The notes under the pieces were generated by a model. It had not been told where the DNA came from. It was given only the letters and a program-made list of their open reading frames with translations, and made no database searches. This document shows, in pieces, positions 1 through 8,761 of a DNA stretch of 36,177 nucleotides (positions within the stretch are counted from its first letter, which is position 1; each line of letters begins with the position of its first letter). This stretch comes from an uncultured Saprospiraceae bacterium (GTDB lineage: Bacteria > Bacteroidota > Bacteroidia > Chitinophagales > Saprospiraceae), in assembly GCA_947311105.1 (NCBI GenBank), contig CAMZKG010000207.1:1-36177 (forward strand), written 5' to 3'. The translations under genes were made by a program, and so were the position numbers.

Positions 1-162
1 CAACAGAGCTTCTAAATATCAAATACCTTCAAATTTTGCCTTAATCAAGGAAGACGTTGGAGGCGTGGCAGGCTACGTCGGAGTATTGTTTTTTTTTTAC
101 CGAACCATTGTTTCTATCTGCTTATATTTTCACCGCACCTTAGGAGCCTAGCCTGCCCAAGG
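1..162. other. left-edge non-coding segment with a short inverted repeat
   Basis: I see no coding sequence here. Positions 53-79 form an interrupted inverted repeat (GACGT ... ACGTC) around the sequence GGCGTGGCAGGCTACG. A run of ten or more T follows near 90-100, so it could be a terminator for a plus-strand gene lying left of the window. Its core resembles the hairpin core at 36073-36090 (GCGTAGCCAGGCTACG), so it may be a member of the same repeat family. Confidence 0.35.
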
Positions 163-1788
163 TTATTGGGCAATTTTAATCCATTTTTGCGCAAAAACCT
201 TTCCTTTCGTTTCCACCAAAATCAGGTAAGTACCTTTTGCCAAATTACTGACGTCTATCGCCTGCTTCTCATTTTCCCGCAAGGGGAATATCGCTAAAAT
301 GGCCTTCCCTTGTGTATCCATTAACCTTGCCTTCCCAGTACAATCGCAACTCACTTCAATGGTATTAATCGCAGGATTAGGGCTAATTGTCATTTTTTGC
401 GCAAGCGTCGGACTCGTGATGGCCAAGGGCAAAAGAGCATACGCCTGATCTGTCTCTATCGTGCCTTTCAACGTACCATCAACAGAATATCCTACTACTT
501 TAAACCAATATTCACCCACAGGAAACCCCGCATAATCCCATACAAATGACGTGTCCGTCAACCCCGTAGCCACTTGGGTATAGTCTGAGAGTCCTTGTTG
601 CTTTACCCACAAATCATATTGGATTGGGCGACCTTCGTCTGGGTTGTTCAGCTGCCACGAAATCGGCTGAGAGACATCCCAAGTCGGATTATTACTTGCC
701 AGTGGAGCCGCAAATGACATCTTAGGGTCTTCATAACGGTGCAATAACTCCGCAAACCCTTTTCCCGTAACAGCCTGCCCCTGAATCGTCCCTTCGATAC
801 TAGTACTCCCTTCCAAAAAAGCAAAGGGCACTAAAACTTCATCATCCTTGCTATGAATCGTAATCATTAAATCAATATCCAACGTGTCCGAAGTCAAATG
901 CCATTGATTGGCATAACAATTTTTAGTTATCGTCGTGTAGGCATATTTGGGACGCTCAATCCTAAAATCAGAAATGGTTTTTGATGTATTTTCGTCAATA
1001 TACATCGCCAAAATACGATATTTTGAATTGTCTGGAATCGTGCCATCATTAGCAAAAATATTCCAAAGATTAAAGTCCATGCCATTAGACAGTTGTAGTG
1101 AAAACCACTCATAAGCTTCTCCTGTACTCGGATCAAAGCTGCCATATTGACGATCTATCCAACCGACTCCTACGACAGGCTCCGTAACACCATCAAAGGT
1201 TATTTCTCCCGTCACATTCATTCCTGTTTGTGAGTAATAGTAGGTGTAGTTGATAATTCCCTGGTTCAAATACCCCGAATCTGCCACAATTAAAGGCGGC
1301 TTAAAGGCATCATAATCCAAATTAATCGCTCCTGGCACACCATGCGACTCTATTCGATACTGAAAGGGCAAAAACATGCCAGTAGTGGTATCTTGTTTGG
1401 TGTACCATTGCTCTTCTTCCCCACCGAAAAGATTCGTTGATTTTATTTCTACGTGGTCTTTTGCCATGACTGGATACTTTTTGAAAGCCGTACCTGTTTT
1501 GAAATTTCCTGTTGTCTCATCGGAAATATTCAGAATCCGAAACCCATCAACAAAAGCAGTATCATAAGCAAAAAAGGTCATCATGATAGCATATTCATGC
1601 CCCGTATTTTGACCAACGACATGAGCATTGGTGTACCACCATTCGATAGGCTCTTGGTCATGCCATCCTTCATCTTGCGGGAAGGTCAATAAACTATTGG
1701 GAGCTGAATTAGGATAAGTTTTCCATGCTTGCGCAAAAAGTGAAGAAACCAGGAGCGCAAAAATAACAACAAGAATATGCTTTTTCAT
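163..1788 (-). CDS. secreted AttH/CrtC-like (lipocalin-type) protein with T9SS type A sorting domain
   Basis: This 541-aa protein looks like an exported member of the AttH / carotenoid 1,2-hydratase (CrtC) family. Residues 1-20 are a signal peptide ending in SLFAQ. EWWYTNAHV (49-57), WIDRQYG (210-216), the following EWFSLQL, and GKGFAELL (342-349) match the conserved family blocks. Residues about 365-450 look like a fibronectin type III or Ig-like linker. Residues about 466-541, starting with TISPNPA and ending in KWIKIAQ, are a T9SS type A C-terminal sorting domain, so the protein is probably delivered to the cell surface or medium. Family members are beta-barrel-like and mostly of unproven substrate; some act on hydrophobic isoprenoids. 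The enzymatic role here is unknown. It is a single gene on the minus strand, and the ATG at 1788 is directly followed by the signal peptide. Confidence 0.85.
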   Translation of the reverse strand: MKKHILVVIFALLVSSLFAQAWKTYPNSAPNSLLTFPQDEGWHDQEPIEWWYTNAHVVGQNTGHEYAIMMTFFAYDTAFVDGFRILNISDETTGNFKTGTAFKKYPVMAKDHVEIKSTNLFGGEEEQWYTKQDTTTGMFLPFQYRIESHGVPGAINLDYDAFKPPLIVADSGYLNQGIINYTYYYSQTGMNVTGEITFDGVTEPVVGVGWIDRQYGSFDPSTGEAYEWFSLQLSNGMDFNLWNIFANDGTIPDNSKYRILAMYIDENTSKTISDFRIERPKYAYTTITKNCYANQWHLTSDTLDIDLMITIHSKDDEVLVPFAFLEGSTSIEGTIQGQAVTGKGFAELLHRYEDPKMSFAAPLASNNPTWDVSQPISWQLNNPDEGRPIQYDLWVKQQGLSDYTQVATGLTDTSFVWDYAGFPVGEYWFKVVGYSVDGTLKGTIETDQAYALLPLAITSPTLAQKMTISPNPAINTIEVSCDCTGKARLMDTQGKAILAIFPLRENEKQAIDVSNLAKGTYLILVETKGKVFAQKWIKIAQ

Positions 1789-1870
1789 TTTATCGTTTTT
1801 GGAGTTTTTTATGATGTGATTATAACATAATTATTATTCAATTGTTGCCGACTATTTTTTTATGTTTCAG

Positions 1871-2008
1871 TATCTCGAATCCGATTGCTAGATACTTGAA
1901 CGGTCATTCGGCTCGACGTGCCGCGCTCTAGACACCAGCAACCAGCATCTAGAATCTGATTGCTAGATACTCGAACGGCCGTTCGGCTCGACATCCCGCG
2001 CTCTAGAT
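1871..2008. repeat. imperfect direct repeat, two 62-bp copies 76 bp apart
   Basis: Copies lie at 1871-1932 and 1947-2008 and differ at only a few positions. Each contains GATTGCTAGATACT, then GAACGG.C.TTCGGCTCGAC and CGCGCTCTAGA. The second copy holds the perfect 12-bp palindrome GAACGGCCGTTC (1973-1984). The 14-bp spacer contains ACCAGCAACCAG, the complement of the CTGGTTGCTGGT-type words in the array at 30617-30696. The pair sits between two divergently transcribed genes and has higher GC than its surroundings. It looks like an intergenic repetitive element rather than part of either gene. Confidence 0.75.
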
Positions 2009-2067
2009 TCCTGCAAAACGATTGCATCTATAAATTTTTCATTATATTTACCCCACAAAATAAAAGA

Positions 2068-4056
2068 ATGGCTAAAAGGCAAAAAAAGAACGTTCCGAAA
2101 AAGCAAGAAAATCAACGCTCCCCACTTCCTAGTTGGCTAACAAACAGCAAACTGCATTATATCTTAATTGCGGTACTAGCATTTGTACTATATGCCAATA
2201 CCTTAGGCCACGACTATTGCCAAGACGACGCCATCGTCATCAAAGAAAACATGTACACTAAGCAAGGATTCAAGGGCATTCCTGGGATCTTAACCAAAGA
2301 CACCTTCTATGGATTCTTCAAAGCAGAAGGCAAGGCGGCGTTGGTGCATGGGGGGCGTTATCGCCCGCTAACACTTGTCCTTTTTGCGATAGAATGGCAA
2401 ATTTTTGGCGACAACCCAATGCTTTTTCATCTAGTCAATATTATTTTATTTGTGCTACTCGGTCTCTTGCTTTACAAGGTCATGATTGCCTTATTGGCTT
2501 ATTATTCGGATAGCCAAGCAAAGATAATTGCCCTATTTACCACTTTGATATTTGTGGCGCACCCAGTCCATACAGAAGTAGTCGCCAACATCAAGGGAGC
2601 AGACGAAATTGTCGCACTATTAGGTAGCTTGGCAGCGCTATACTTCGCTTTAAAGGCTTATCGCGCCAACAAAATAAGCAGGATGGTTATAGCAGCCGTA
2701 ATATTTGGTTTAACCATTTTTGCGAAAGAAAATACGATTACTTTCTTGGCAATTATCCCTATTGCACTGCTTTTGTTTGGACAAAAAGGCGAAGGCTTAG
2801 CCATGAACAAAGTCGGCAAAGCTTTGTACTATACCGCACCACTCTTGGGAGCGGTTATTCCTTTTTTGGTGATACGGAGCAAGATTATCGGGCAGGGAGC
2901 GACAGGACCGGTGCTAGAACTAATGAACAACCCCTTTCTGAAAATCGTCAATAATAAATACATCGACTTTACTCTGAGCGAAAAAATATCTACTATTTTT
3001 TTTACACTCGGGGACTATGTACGCCTATTGCTATTCCCCCACCCCTTGACATCGGACTACTACCCGCACCATGTTCAATTAATGCATTTTGGCGATTGGC
3101 AAGTCCTATTGAGCATTTTGGGATATATTGGTTTATTCTACCTTGCGGTAAAAAGCTTGCGCAAACAACCATTGATTAGCTTTGGGATATTTATCTACTT
3201 TGCGTCCTTGTCCATTGTTTCCAATTTTCTATTTCCTGTCGGAACATTTATGGCGGAGCGTTTTTTGTTTATGCCTTCCGTAGGATTTAGTATGATGATT
3301 GGGTTCTTGCTAGCGACTTTCGTCAAAAAAGATAATTATTCCACTGTATTGGGGATATTAGGTGTTGTGCTATTACTCTTCACCATCAAAACCATCTCCA
3401 GAAATCCCGCATGGAAAAACGATGAAACCCTTTTTCTTACCGATGTCAAAGTCTCTAAAAAAAGTGCCAAAATCCAAAATGCGACAGGTGGGACACTTTT
3501 AGCGCAAGCGGCCAAATCAAAAGACAAAACCGTTCAACAATCTAAAGCCAAAGAAGCGGTCGAACATCTAAACATAGCCCTGAAAGAACACCCAAATTAT
3601 AAAAATGCTTGGCTGCTACTAGGCAACGCCTACAATATGCTCGACCAATACGACCAATCAATTAGTGCTTACAAAAATGCACTTCGAGTCGCCCCAGGTT
3701 ACCAAGATGCCACCAGAAACATGGCCATCACGTATCGGCAAGCAGGCAAATTCTTCGGTGAGAAAAAAAATAACCCCACCAAAGCCATCACCTACCTAAA
3801 AGAAGCCGAAAAACTTCAACCCAATGATGCCGAAGTGACCCGCCTGCTAGGTATTGCTTACGCCGTCAGCGGCCAGATTGCTAAGGCGCTCCCCTACATG
3901 GAAAAAGCCTTTGCCGCAATACCCAACAACGCTAATCTCGCTCTAGACTTAAGCATGGCTTACCAACAGGCAGGCAACAAAGAAAAATCCGCTTTCTACC
4001 AACAAAAAGCACTATCCATTGACCCTGATATTCTTAAAAAACGGGGGCGACGATGA
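2068..4056 (+). CDS. TMTC-like multi-pass membrane protein with C-terminal TPR repeats (probable GT-C glycosyltransferase)
   Basis: The 662-aa product has a basic, lysine-rich N-terminus and then about ten hydrophobic segments. The first segment is followed by TLGHDYCQDDAIVI, with an acidic DD at residues 53-54. This matches the first external loop of GT-C glycosyltransferases and the TMTC/DUF1736 group, where such acidic residues bind the lipid-phosphate sugar donor. The last ~150 residues form TPR repeats (for example HPNYKNAWLLLGNAYNMLDQ). A role in protein O-glycosylation at the membrane is inferred from the architecture only. I chose the ATG at 2068. The reading frame stays open back to a TTG at 1960, but that extension lies in the duplicated 62-bp repeat and encodes an unlikely leader. 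It is transcribed away from the AttH-like gene and ends at a hairpin terminator. Confidence 0.8.
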   Translation: MAKRQKKNVPKKQENQRSPLPSWLTNSKLHYILIAVLAFVLYANTLGHDYCQDDAIVIKENMYTKQGFKGIPGILTKDTFYGFFKAEGKAALVHGGRYRPLTLVLFAIEWQIFGDNPMLFHLVNIILFVLLGLLLYKVMIALLAYYSDSQAKIIALFTTLIFVAHPVHTEVVANIKGADEIVALLGSLAALYFALKAYRANKISRMVIAAVIFGLTIFAKENTITFLAIIPIALLLFGQKGEGLAMNKVGKALYYTAPLLGAVIPFLVIRSKIIGQGATGPVLELMNNPFLKIVNNKYIDFTLSEKISTIFFTLGDYVRLLLFPHPLTSDYYPHHVQLMHFGDWQVLLSILGYIGLFYLAVKSLRKQPLISFGIFIYFASLSIVSNFLFPVGTFMAERFLFMPSVGFSMMIGFLLATFVKKDNYSTVLGILGVVLLLFTIKTISRNPAWKNDETLFLTDVKVSKKSAKIQNATGGTLLAQAAKSKDKTVQQSKAKEAVEHLNIALKEHPNYKNAWLLLGNAYNMLDQYDQSISAYKNALRVAPGYQDATRNMAITYRQAGKFFGEKKNNPTKAITYLKEAEKLQPNDAEVTRLLGIAYAVSGQIAKALPYMEKAFAAIPNNANLALDLSMAYQQAGNKEKSAFYQQKALSIDPDILKKRGRR

Positions 4057-4063
4057 TGAGTTA

Positions 4064-4087
4064 AAAAACGGCTAAAGTGCTGTTTTT
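4064..4087 (+). terminator. probable intrinsic terminator after the TMTC-like gene
   Basis: Eight bases after the stop codon, AAAAACGGC (4064-4072) pairs with GCTGTTTTT (4079-4087) through one G-U wobble. The loop is TAAAGT. The 3' arm ends in five T. Confidence 0.55.
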
Positions 4088-4235
4088 GACTTATTTGCGG
4101 CTATTGGAGTGATTTTATGCCCTTTGATAGGCTTGAAATAATTAGAATTTTCTTATCTTGGCTGCGTGAAATAAAATTCAAGTTGATTTAGATAATCACT
4201 CTGCACTTTTTAGTATTTTTTAAAAATTTGGGGGA

Positions 4236-4332
4236 TTGGTGATCCGTGAATTGGTGATCCGTGAATTGGTGCTTCGTGAATTGGTGCTTCGTGAATTGGA
4301 GCTTCGTGAATTGGAGCCAATTCGTGAATTGG
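4236..4332. repeat. 15-bp tandem array (about six units)
   Basis: Five 15-bp units begin at 4236, 4251, 4266, 4281 and 4296, and an 18-bp variant starts at 4311. The unit is TTGGTGATCCGTGAA, drifting to TTGGTGCTTCGTGAA and then TTGGAGCTTCGTGAA. The array ends three bases before the psd stop codon, in its 3' flank. Neighbouring units are nearly identical and there are no unique spacers, so this is a slippage or unequal-exchange array rather than CRISPR. Confidence 0.9.
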
Positions 4333-4335
4333 CTC
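4314..4335 (-). terminator. perfect hairpin at the 3' end of psd
   Basis: GAGCCAATT (4314-4322) and AATTGGCTC (4327-4335) form a perfect 9-bp stem with loop CGTG. Position 4335 is the last base of the psd stop codon on the minus strand. It may protect the mRNA end or help terminate the operon, but no T-tract follows directly on the minus strand, so terminator function is uncertain. Confidence 0.35.
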
Positions 4336-5159
4336 TACGGTGCTCTATTGACCAACCCATCCCCCAAAAGCACGCGGCTATTAGGTTGTCGATCAATTTG
4401 TGCAAACAAAAGTGTATCCAATACCAAAATAACCGTAGAGCCCAATTCAAAATAACCGACTTCGGCTCCCTTTTTCACTTTTATATCCACTTCTATGTCT
4501 TGACGCACATTGTCCTTAAACAGATTCTCCGAAATACTCAAGATGATGCGCCCCACGGCTATCGCCCCAATAATCACGTAGTAAAAATCGCCAAATTCTG
4601 ATTTTCCCGAAAGGGTTATATGCTCATTGTTGCAATATAGATTTTCGTCGTTGGCGACATTTTTTTCGTTGACAGATTTTAAGATACCTGGGAAGTAGCC
4701 AATCTTCGTAATCTCCATATCAAAAGGTGCATGAAATCGATGATAATCCGCTGGCGACAAATAAATAGTCACAAAACTCCCTTCCTGAATGGGAACTAAA
4801 CAATTGGGTAAGGCTAAGTCAAATTTTTTGCCCTTGATCGTGACAGTGCCCTTTTTCTGAAGGTTGCCACACTCTAAAACATGACCTTCAACAGGCGAAC
4901 TTATAAGACCTTTAAAGCTGCGTTGATTGGGCAAAAATTGACGGGTAAAAAAGGCGTTAAAGTTGGTTATTTTATCAAAATCAAAATCATACTCTTGCAA
5001 ATCTACCTTGTACGAACGGACAAACCACTTGATCAACATGCGCAACATCGGCTTCGGGACGTGGGCATCTGATAGCCGACCAATGAAACGTGAAATGCGC
5101 TTGGTGTTAGCCAACTTCTGAAAAGTCTCCGAAACAAAAACCTTATGTAGTAAATTCAT
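4335..5159 (-). CDS. psd: phosphatidylserine decarboxylase proenzyme
   Basis: The 274-aa protein converts phosphatidylserine to phosphatidylethanolamine at the inner membrane, using a pyruvoyl group made by self-cleavage. The cleavage motif is visible as ELGSTVIL (238-245), which would cut between Gly240 and Ser241. YHRFHAP (139-145) holds the conserved histidine, His143, matching the family's charge-relay His. FFTRQFLPNQR (70-80) is a typical N-terminal family motif. The family usually has an Asp in an SPxDG-type motif; here SSPVEG puts Glu91 at that position, a conservative but unusual change. It is the last gene of a minus-strand operon. Its ATG overlaps the stop codon of the upstream exporter gene by 4 bp (ATGA), which indicates translational coupling. 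The length fits the family. Confidence 0.93.
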   Translation of the reverse strand: MNLLHKVFVSETFQKLANTKRISRFIGRLSDAHVPKPMLRMLIKWFVRSYKVDLQEYDFDFDKITNFNAFFTRQFLPNQRSFKGLISSPVEGHVLECGNLQKKGTVTIKGKKFDLALPNCLVPIQEGSFVTIYLSPADYHRFHAPFDMEITKIGYFPGILKSVNEKNVANDENLYCNNEHITLSGKSEFGDFYYVIIGAIAVGRIILSISENLFKDNVRQDIEVDIKVKKGAEVGYFELGSTVILVLDTLLFAQIDRQPNSRVLLGDGLVNRAP

Positions 5160-7384
5160 CGATCAAAATACTTTAACAAAGCAGGAAGCAATATAGCATC
5201 CGCCAAAAAAGCAAACAATACCGTCCCAGCACACAATAATCCAAAAATACTTATCGACACCAAGCCACTTAGACCAATAATCGCAAATCCTATCACCAAC
5301 GTCAATGATGTTGAAAATATCGCTCTTCCTGACACTTGCATCGCTTCGCGCATACTTGCCCCTACTCCTTGCCCCTGCACCCGAAATAGCTGGTAGTGAT
5401 GTATCAAATGAATAGTATCATCCATCGAAATGCCTATCATAATGGGAGCTAACATCGCTGTCGAAGCGTCTATATGCAACCCAAATAACTTCATCACCAT
5501 ACCAATTAAGAACAAAGGTAAAATATTAGGCAACAATGCCAAAATTGCGGTCTTTATATCTCTCACATATATCAACAATATGATAAAAGCCAGCACTAAA
5601 GCAGCCCCAAAGGAGACAAATTGCGATTTTAGGATATAATCGTTGAGCTTGATATACAGCGGCAAATAACCATTTATCTTCAGCTCTAAACCCAATTCTT
5701 CGGGTATTGTCTCATCAAACACCACAAAAAGGCTGTCATTGATGGCTCGCGCTTCATGCGTGCCCATTAGTTTCTTTTTGGAAACAATATTCATCGATGT
5801 ACGTGCCTTATTGTGAAAACTAAAATAGGTGGAATCTTCTTTTTGCATTGCGGTCAACTCTCGCCTTATTTTTGAGCGCAAGCGGGGATTAAAAGCAAAA
5901 TATCGTTTTCCGATTTTTTCAAAATATCTTTGAAAATCAACTAAAGAGACCGGATCCACAATCAGCTTACGCTTCACCAATTCATCTTGAAACAAGCCTA
6001 TCTGCTTAATCGTCTTCGGATTCGTTACATCTTTTCCACTTTTGCTCTCCACACTAATATCAAATTTCATCAGCCCATTGGTGGCTTTTTCGATGGCAAA
6101 GTATTGAGACTTGTATGCACCAGGCTTGATATAATTAAGCATATTGGTACTCACTTCAAGCGACGAAATCGAATAACTTCCCAGAATAATCAAGCCCCCC
6201 GAAATACCTATAATTAATTTTGGATACAGCGTACTCAAACTATTGACCCAATCAATCACAGAAGCCATACGCAGCCCAGATTGTTTTTCCACTCTAGGCT
6301 TAAAACCTAAATAATAAAAACCGATCGCACTTATCACATATACCAAAACAAACGAAATCAACAAACCTATAAATGCAAATACCCCCGTAATGCGCAACGC
6401 AGGTAGCGTCGAAAAATACAAAGCAAAATATCCCGCCATCGTGCTCACCGTCGTGTAAAAACAAGGCTTCAAACTCTTTGACAATCCTATGGCGATATCA
6501 TCAATCTTATCTCCCGTTGCATCCAACTTCAAGTGTCTAGCATAAATATTTATCACATGAACAATATCACTCAAGCCATACACCATCAACACAGATGGTA
6601 TAATCATCGAAATCATATTCAACGGAATCCCCAGCCCAAACATCAATCCAAATAATAATATTACCGGCATGCCTATCGCTGCCAAAGCCAAAGGAATGTA
6701 ACGCCTATCAGGCAACAAAAAGAATAAAAATATCGCCACAAAAACAATCGTCACCACCGCAAACAAATTGGTCTCAGTAGCCACCGACTGGTTAGAACCT
6801 TCCGTCAATAGCGGCGAGCCCGAAATGGCATAATCCGAAAAATGTTTTTTTACTTTCCGCCTTACTTCGGGCAAGATGGTGGCACGCACAGGCTCTATTT
6901 CTCTAGTAGGTGCCAACTGGATATAAACAAAAAGCTGGTCTTTAGCCTTGTTAATCAAGTAGTTAGATAAAAATTGTGCTTCATCAATTTTATACGTATC
7001 CACTCCTTTCTCTTTCGAGAAAATCGGTTTTAATTTAATTCCTTGGAGATTGATGTAAGGAAATTTTGCTGTCGCCAAACTCATCGTGGTACGCACAAAA
7101 GGCAGTTTTTCTACATCTGCCTGAAAACGCATCAGCCCATCCATGTCCGAGACATCCAGCGAATCCCCGGCGGGCACCATCAATACAATTATCTCATCAC
7201 TCCCCTGCTCGCGTTGGTATTTTAAATAATGTTGATAATACGGATCGTCATCCAAAAACCAAATTTCCAGAGAATTATCTATTTGTCTATTTGCAATAAC
7301 AAGATAAAAGGATAAGCCCAAGAGCACCACTAACAGACTCAGGATACCTTTTCGAAAACGGATAATCTGCTTAAAAATATTCAT
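5156..7384 (-). CDS. RND/MMPL-family exporter
   Basis: The 742-aa protein has the duplicated RND layout. One transmembrane segment lies near the N-terminus (about 13-32), followed by a large periplasmic loop and a cluster of membrane helices (about 210-390). A second periplasmic loop and a second helix cluster (about 590-740) follow. YGLSDIVHVI in the first half and GISMDDTIHLIHHY in the second match the acidic TM4/TM10 motifs used for proton coupling. It belongs to the predicted exporter/MMPL group, which includes lipid and hopanoid exporters, rather than the ~1000-aa AcrB type. The overlap with psd downstream and the 23-bp gap from hisS upstream argue for one transcript. A lipid or envelope substrate is plausible from the psd linkage, but that is inference. 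Confidence 0.85.
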   Translation of the reverse strand: MNIFKQIIRFRKGILSLLVVLLGLSFYLVIANRQIDNSLEIWFLDDDPYYQHYLKYQREQGSDEIIVLMVPAGDSLDVSDMDGLMRFQADVEKLPFVRTTMSLATAKFPYINLQGIKLKPIFSKEKGVDTYKIDEAQFLSNYLINKAKDQLFVYIQLAPTREIEPVRATILPEVRRKVKKHFSDYAISGSPLLTEGSNQSVATETNLFAVVTIVFVAIFLFFLLPDRRYIPLALAAIGMPVILLFGLMFGLGIPLNMISMIIPSVLMVYGLSDIVHVINIYARHLKLDATGDKIDDIAIGLSKSLKPCFYTTVSTMAGYFALYFSTLPALRITGVFAFIGLLISFVLVYVISAIGFYYLGFKPRVEKQSGLRMASVIDWVNSLSTLYPKLIIGISGGLIILGSYSISSLEVSTNMLNYIKPGAYKSQYFAIEKATNGLMKFDISVESKSGKDVTNPKTIKQIGLFQDELVKRKLIVDPVSLVDFQRYFEKIGKRYFAFNPRLRSKIRRELTAMQKEDSTYFSFHNKARTSMNIVSKKKLMGTHEARAINDSLFVVFDETIPEELGLELKINGYLPLYIKLNDYILKSQFVSFGAALVLAFIILLIYVRDIKTAILALLPNILPLFLIGMVMKLFGLHIDASTAMLAPIMIGISMDDTIHLIHHYQLFRVQGQGVGASMREAMQVSGRAIFSTSLTLVIGFAIIGLSGLVSISIFGLLCAGTVLFAFLADAILLPALLKYFDR

Positions 7385-7407
7385 TTACAGGTGCTCATCG
7401 TTGAGCC

Positions 7408-8757
7408 TTATGAAAAGACTTTAATTAAATCTTCCAAAAAGAGCTGGTCTTGCTCACCAGTTTCCATATTTTTCAATACTAACTTGCCCGTTTCCATTTC
7501 ATTGTCCCCGATAACAACCACGAAAGGAATTTCACGGGCATTAGCATATTTCATTTGCTTTTTCATCTTGGCAGGCTCGGGATAGATGTCTGCCGAAATT
7601 CCCGCTTTGCGAAGAGCCGTCAAAATACCAAAACCATAATCCAGAGCAGCATGATCAAAAGTAACAATCAGTACTTTAATATTATTATTGATTCCTTCCG
7701 GAAAAAGCGACTTAGCCTCCATGATGTCATAGATGCGTTCTGCCCCAAAAGAAATCCCCACTCCAGACATATTTTTCAGTCCAAAGATACCCGTCAAGTC
7801 ATCATAGCGCCCACCACCTAAGATACTGCCCATTTCTACATCATTGGCGGTCACTTCAAAAATAGTTCCTGTATAATAGCTCAACCCCCGCGCCAAAGAA
7901 ATATTAAAATTCAAAGTATTTTTCAGCGGACTATGCTCTAAGAAGCGCCATATTTCTTGAATTTCTTCTACTCCCGTCAGACCTATTTCGGAGCCCGAAT
8001 CATCCATTTTGGCCGCAAGGGCTTCGATAGAAGTAATTTTTAACAATTCCATTAATTTTTCGGCCGCTCCAGGTGCAATCTCTCGCCTGATCATCTCGTC
8101 CAATACTCCTTGATGTCCGATTTTATCCAACTTATCAATGGCTACGGTCATATCCACAAATTTATCATCAGGAATCCCTGCTACTTCCGCAATACCCGCC
8201 AAGAGCTTGCGGTTATTGATATGAATCGTGACATCAATATTCAACCGTTTAAAAACTTCGTCGATAATCTGAACAAACTCCGCTTCATACAAAAGCGCTT
8301 TGGAGCCAATCACATCCGCATCACATTGATAAAACTCCCGATAACGCCCTTTTTGGGGGCGATCGGCTCGCCACACTGGTTGAATCTGATACCTTTTGAA
8401 CGGAAAGCTCAACGCATTTTGATTCATGACCACAAACCGCGCAAAAGGTACCGTCAAATCATAACGCAACCCCCTTTTGGCTATTTTGGGGATGATTGCT
8501 CTGGAATTTTTCTCCGCAAGGAGCGAGTCCTTCACATCCTTCAAAAAGTCCCCATTGTTCAAAATCTTAAACAAAAGTTTATCTCCTTCATCCCCATATT
8601 TTCCCGTAAGGGTATCGAGCAGCTCCATGGTCGGCGTCTCAATCGGCCGAAATCCATAAATCTCATATACTTCTTTGATAACCCCAAAGATATAATTGCG
8701 TTTGGCTATCTGTTGTGGGGTAAAATCCCTTGTTCCTTGTGGTATTCTTGGCTTCAT
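7408..8757 (-). CDS. hisS: histidyl-tRNA synthetase
   Basis: The 449-aa protein is a class II aminoacyl-tRNA synthetase that charges tRNA-His. It begins with the typical RIPQGTRDFTP. Class II motif 2 is seen as KRYQIQPVWRADRPQ followed by GRYREFYQCD. The histidine-specific LARGLSYYTGTIFEV and the motif 3 region GGGRYDDLTG ... GVGISFGAERI are present. The last ~90 residues form the anticodon-binding domain (KVLIVTFDHAALDYGFGI onward). It is the first gene of a minus-strand operon with the exporter and psd. A TATCTTTG element lies only 5 bp before the ATG, so the mRNA may be leaderless or nearly so. The family match is unambiguous. Confidence 0.97.
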   Translation of the reverse strand: MKPRIPQGTRDFTPQQIAKRNYIFGVIKEVYEIYGFRPIETPTMELLDTLTGKYGDEGDKLLFKILNNGDFLKDVKDSLLAEKNSRAIIPKIAKRGLRYDLTVPFARFVVMNQNALSFPFKRYQIQPVWRADRPQKGRYREFYQCDADVIGSKALLYEAEFVQIIDEVFKRLNIDVTIHINNRKLLAGIAEVAGIPDDKFVDMTVAIDKLDKIGHQGVLDEMIRREIAPGAAEKLMELLKITSIEALAAKMDDSGSEIGLTGVEEIQEIWRFLEHSPLKNTLNFNISLARGLSYYTGTIFEVTANDVEMGSILGGGRYDDLTGIFGLKNMSGVGISFGAERIYDIMEAKSLFPEGINNNIKVLIVTFDHAALDYGFGILTALRKAGISADIYPEPAKMKKQMKYANAREIPFVVVIGDNEMETGKLVLKNMETGEQDQLFLEDLIKVFS

Positions 8758-8761
8758 CTGG

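Noticed and set aside
1820..1835. E. coli-like TATAAT box before the AttH-like gene (minus strand)
   Set aside because: Bacteroidota sigma factors use TAnnTTTG, and AT-rich DNA yields TATAAT by chance.
1960..2067. TTG start giving 36 extra residues on the TMTC-like protein
   Set aside because: The extension lies within the duplicated intergenic element and ends at a more typical ATG with a lysine-rich start.
4236..4332. CRISPR array
   Set aside because: Repeats are contiguous 15-bp units without spacers, and no cas genes are nearby.
4236..4601. 121-codon plus-strand frame through the 15-bp array
   Set aside because: The repeated VIRELVLREL-type peptide results from the tandem array, and the rest is antisense to psd.
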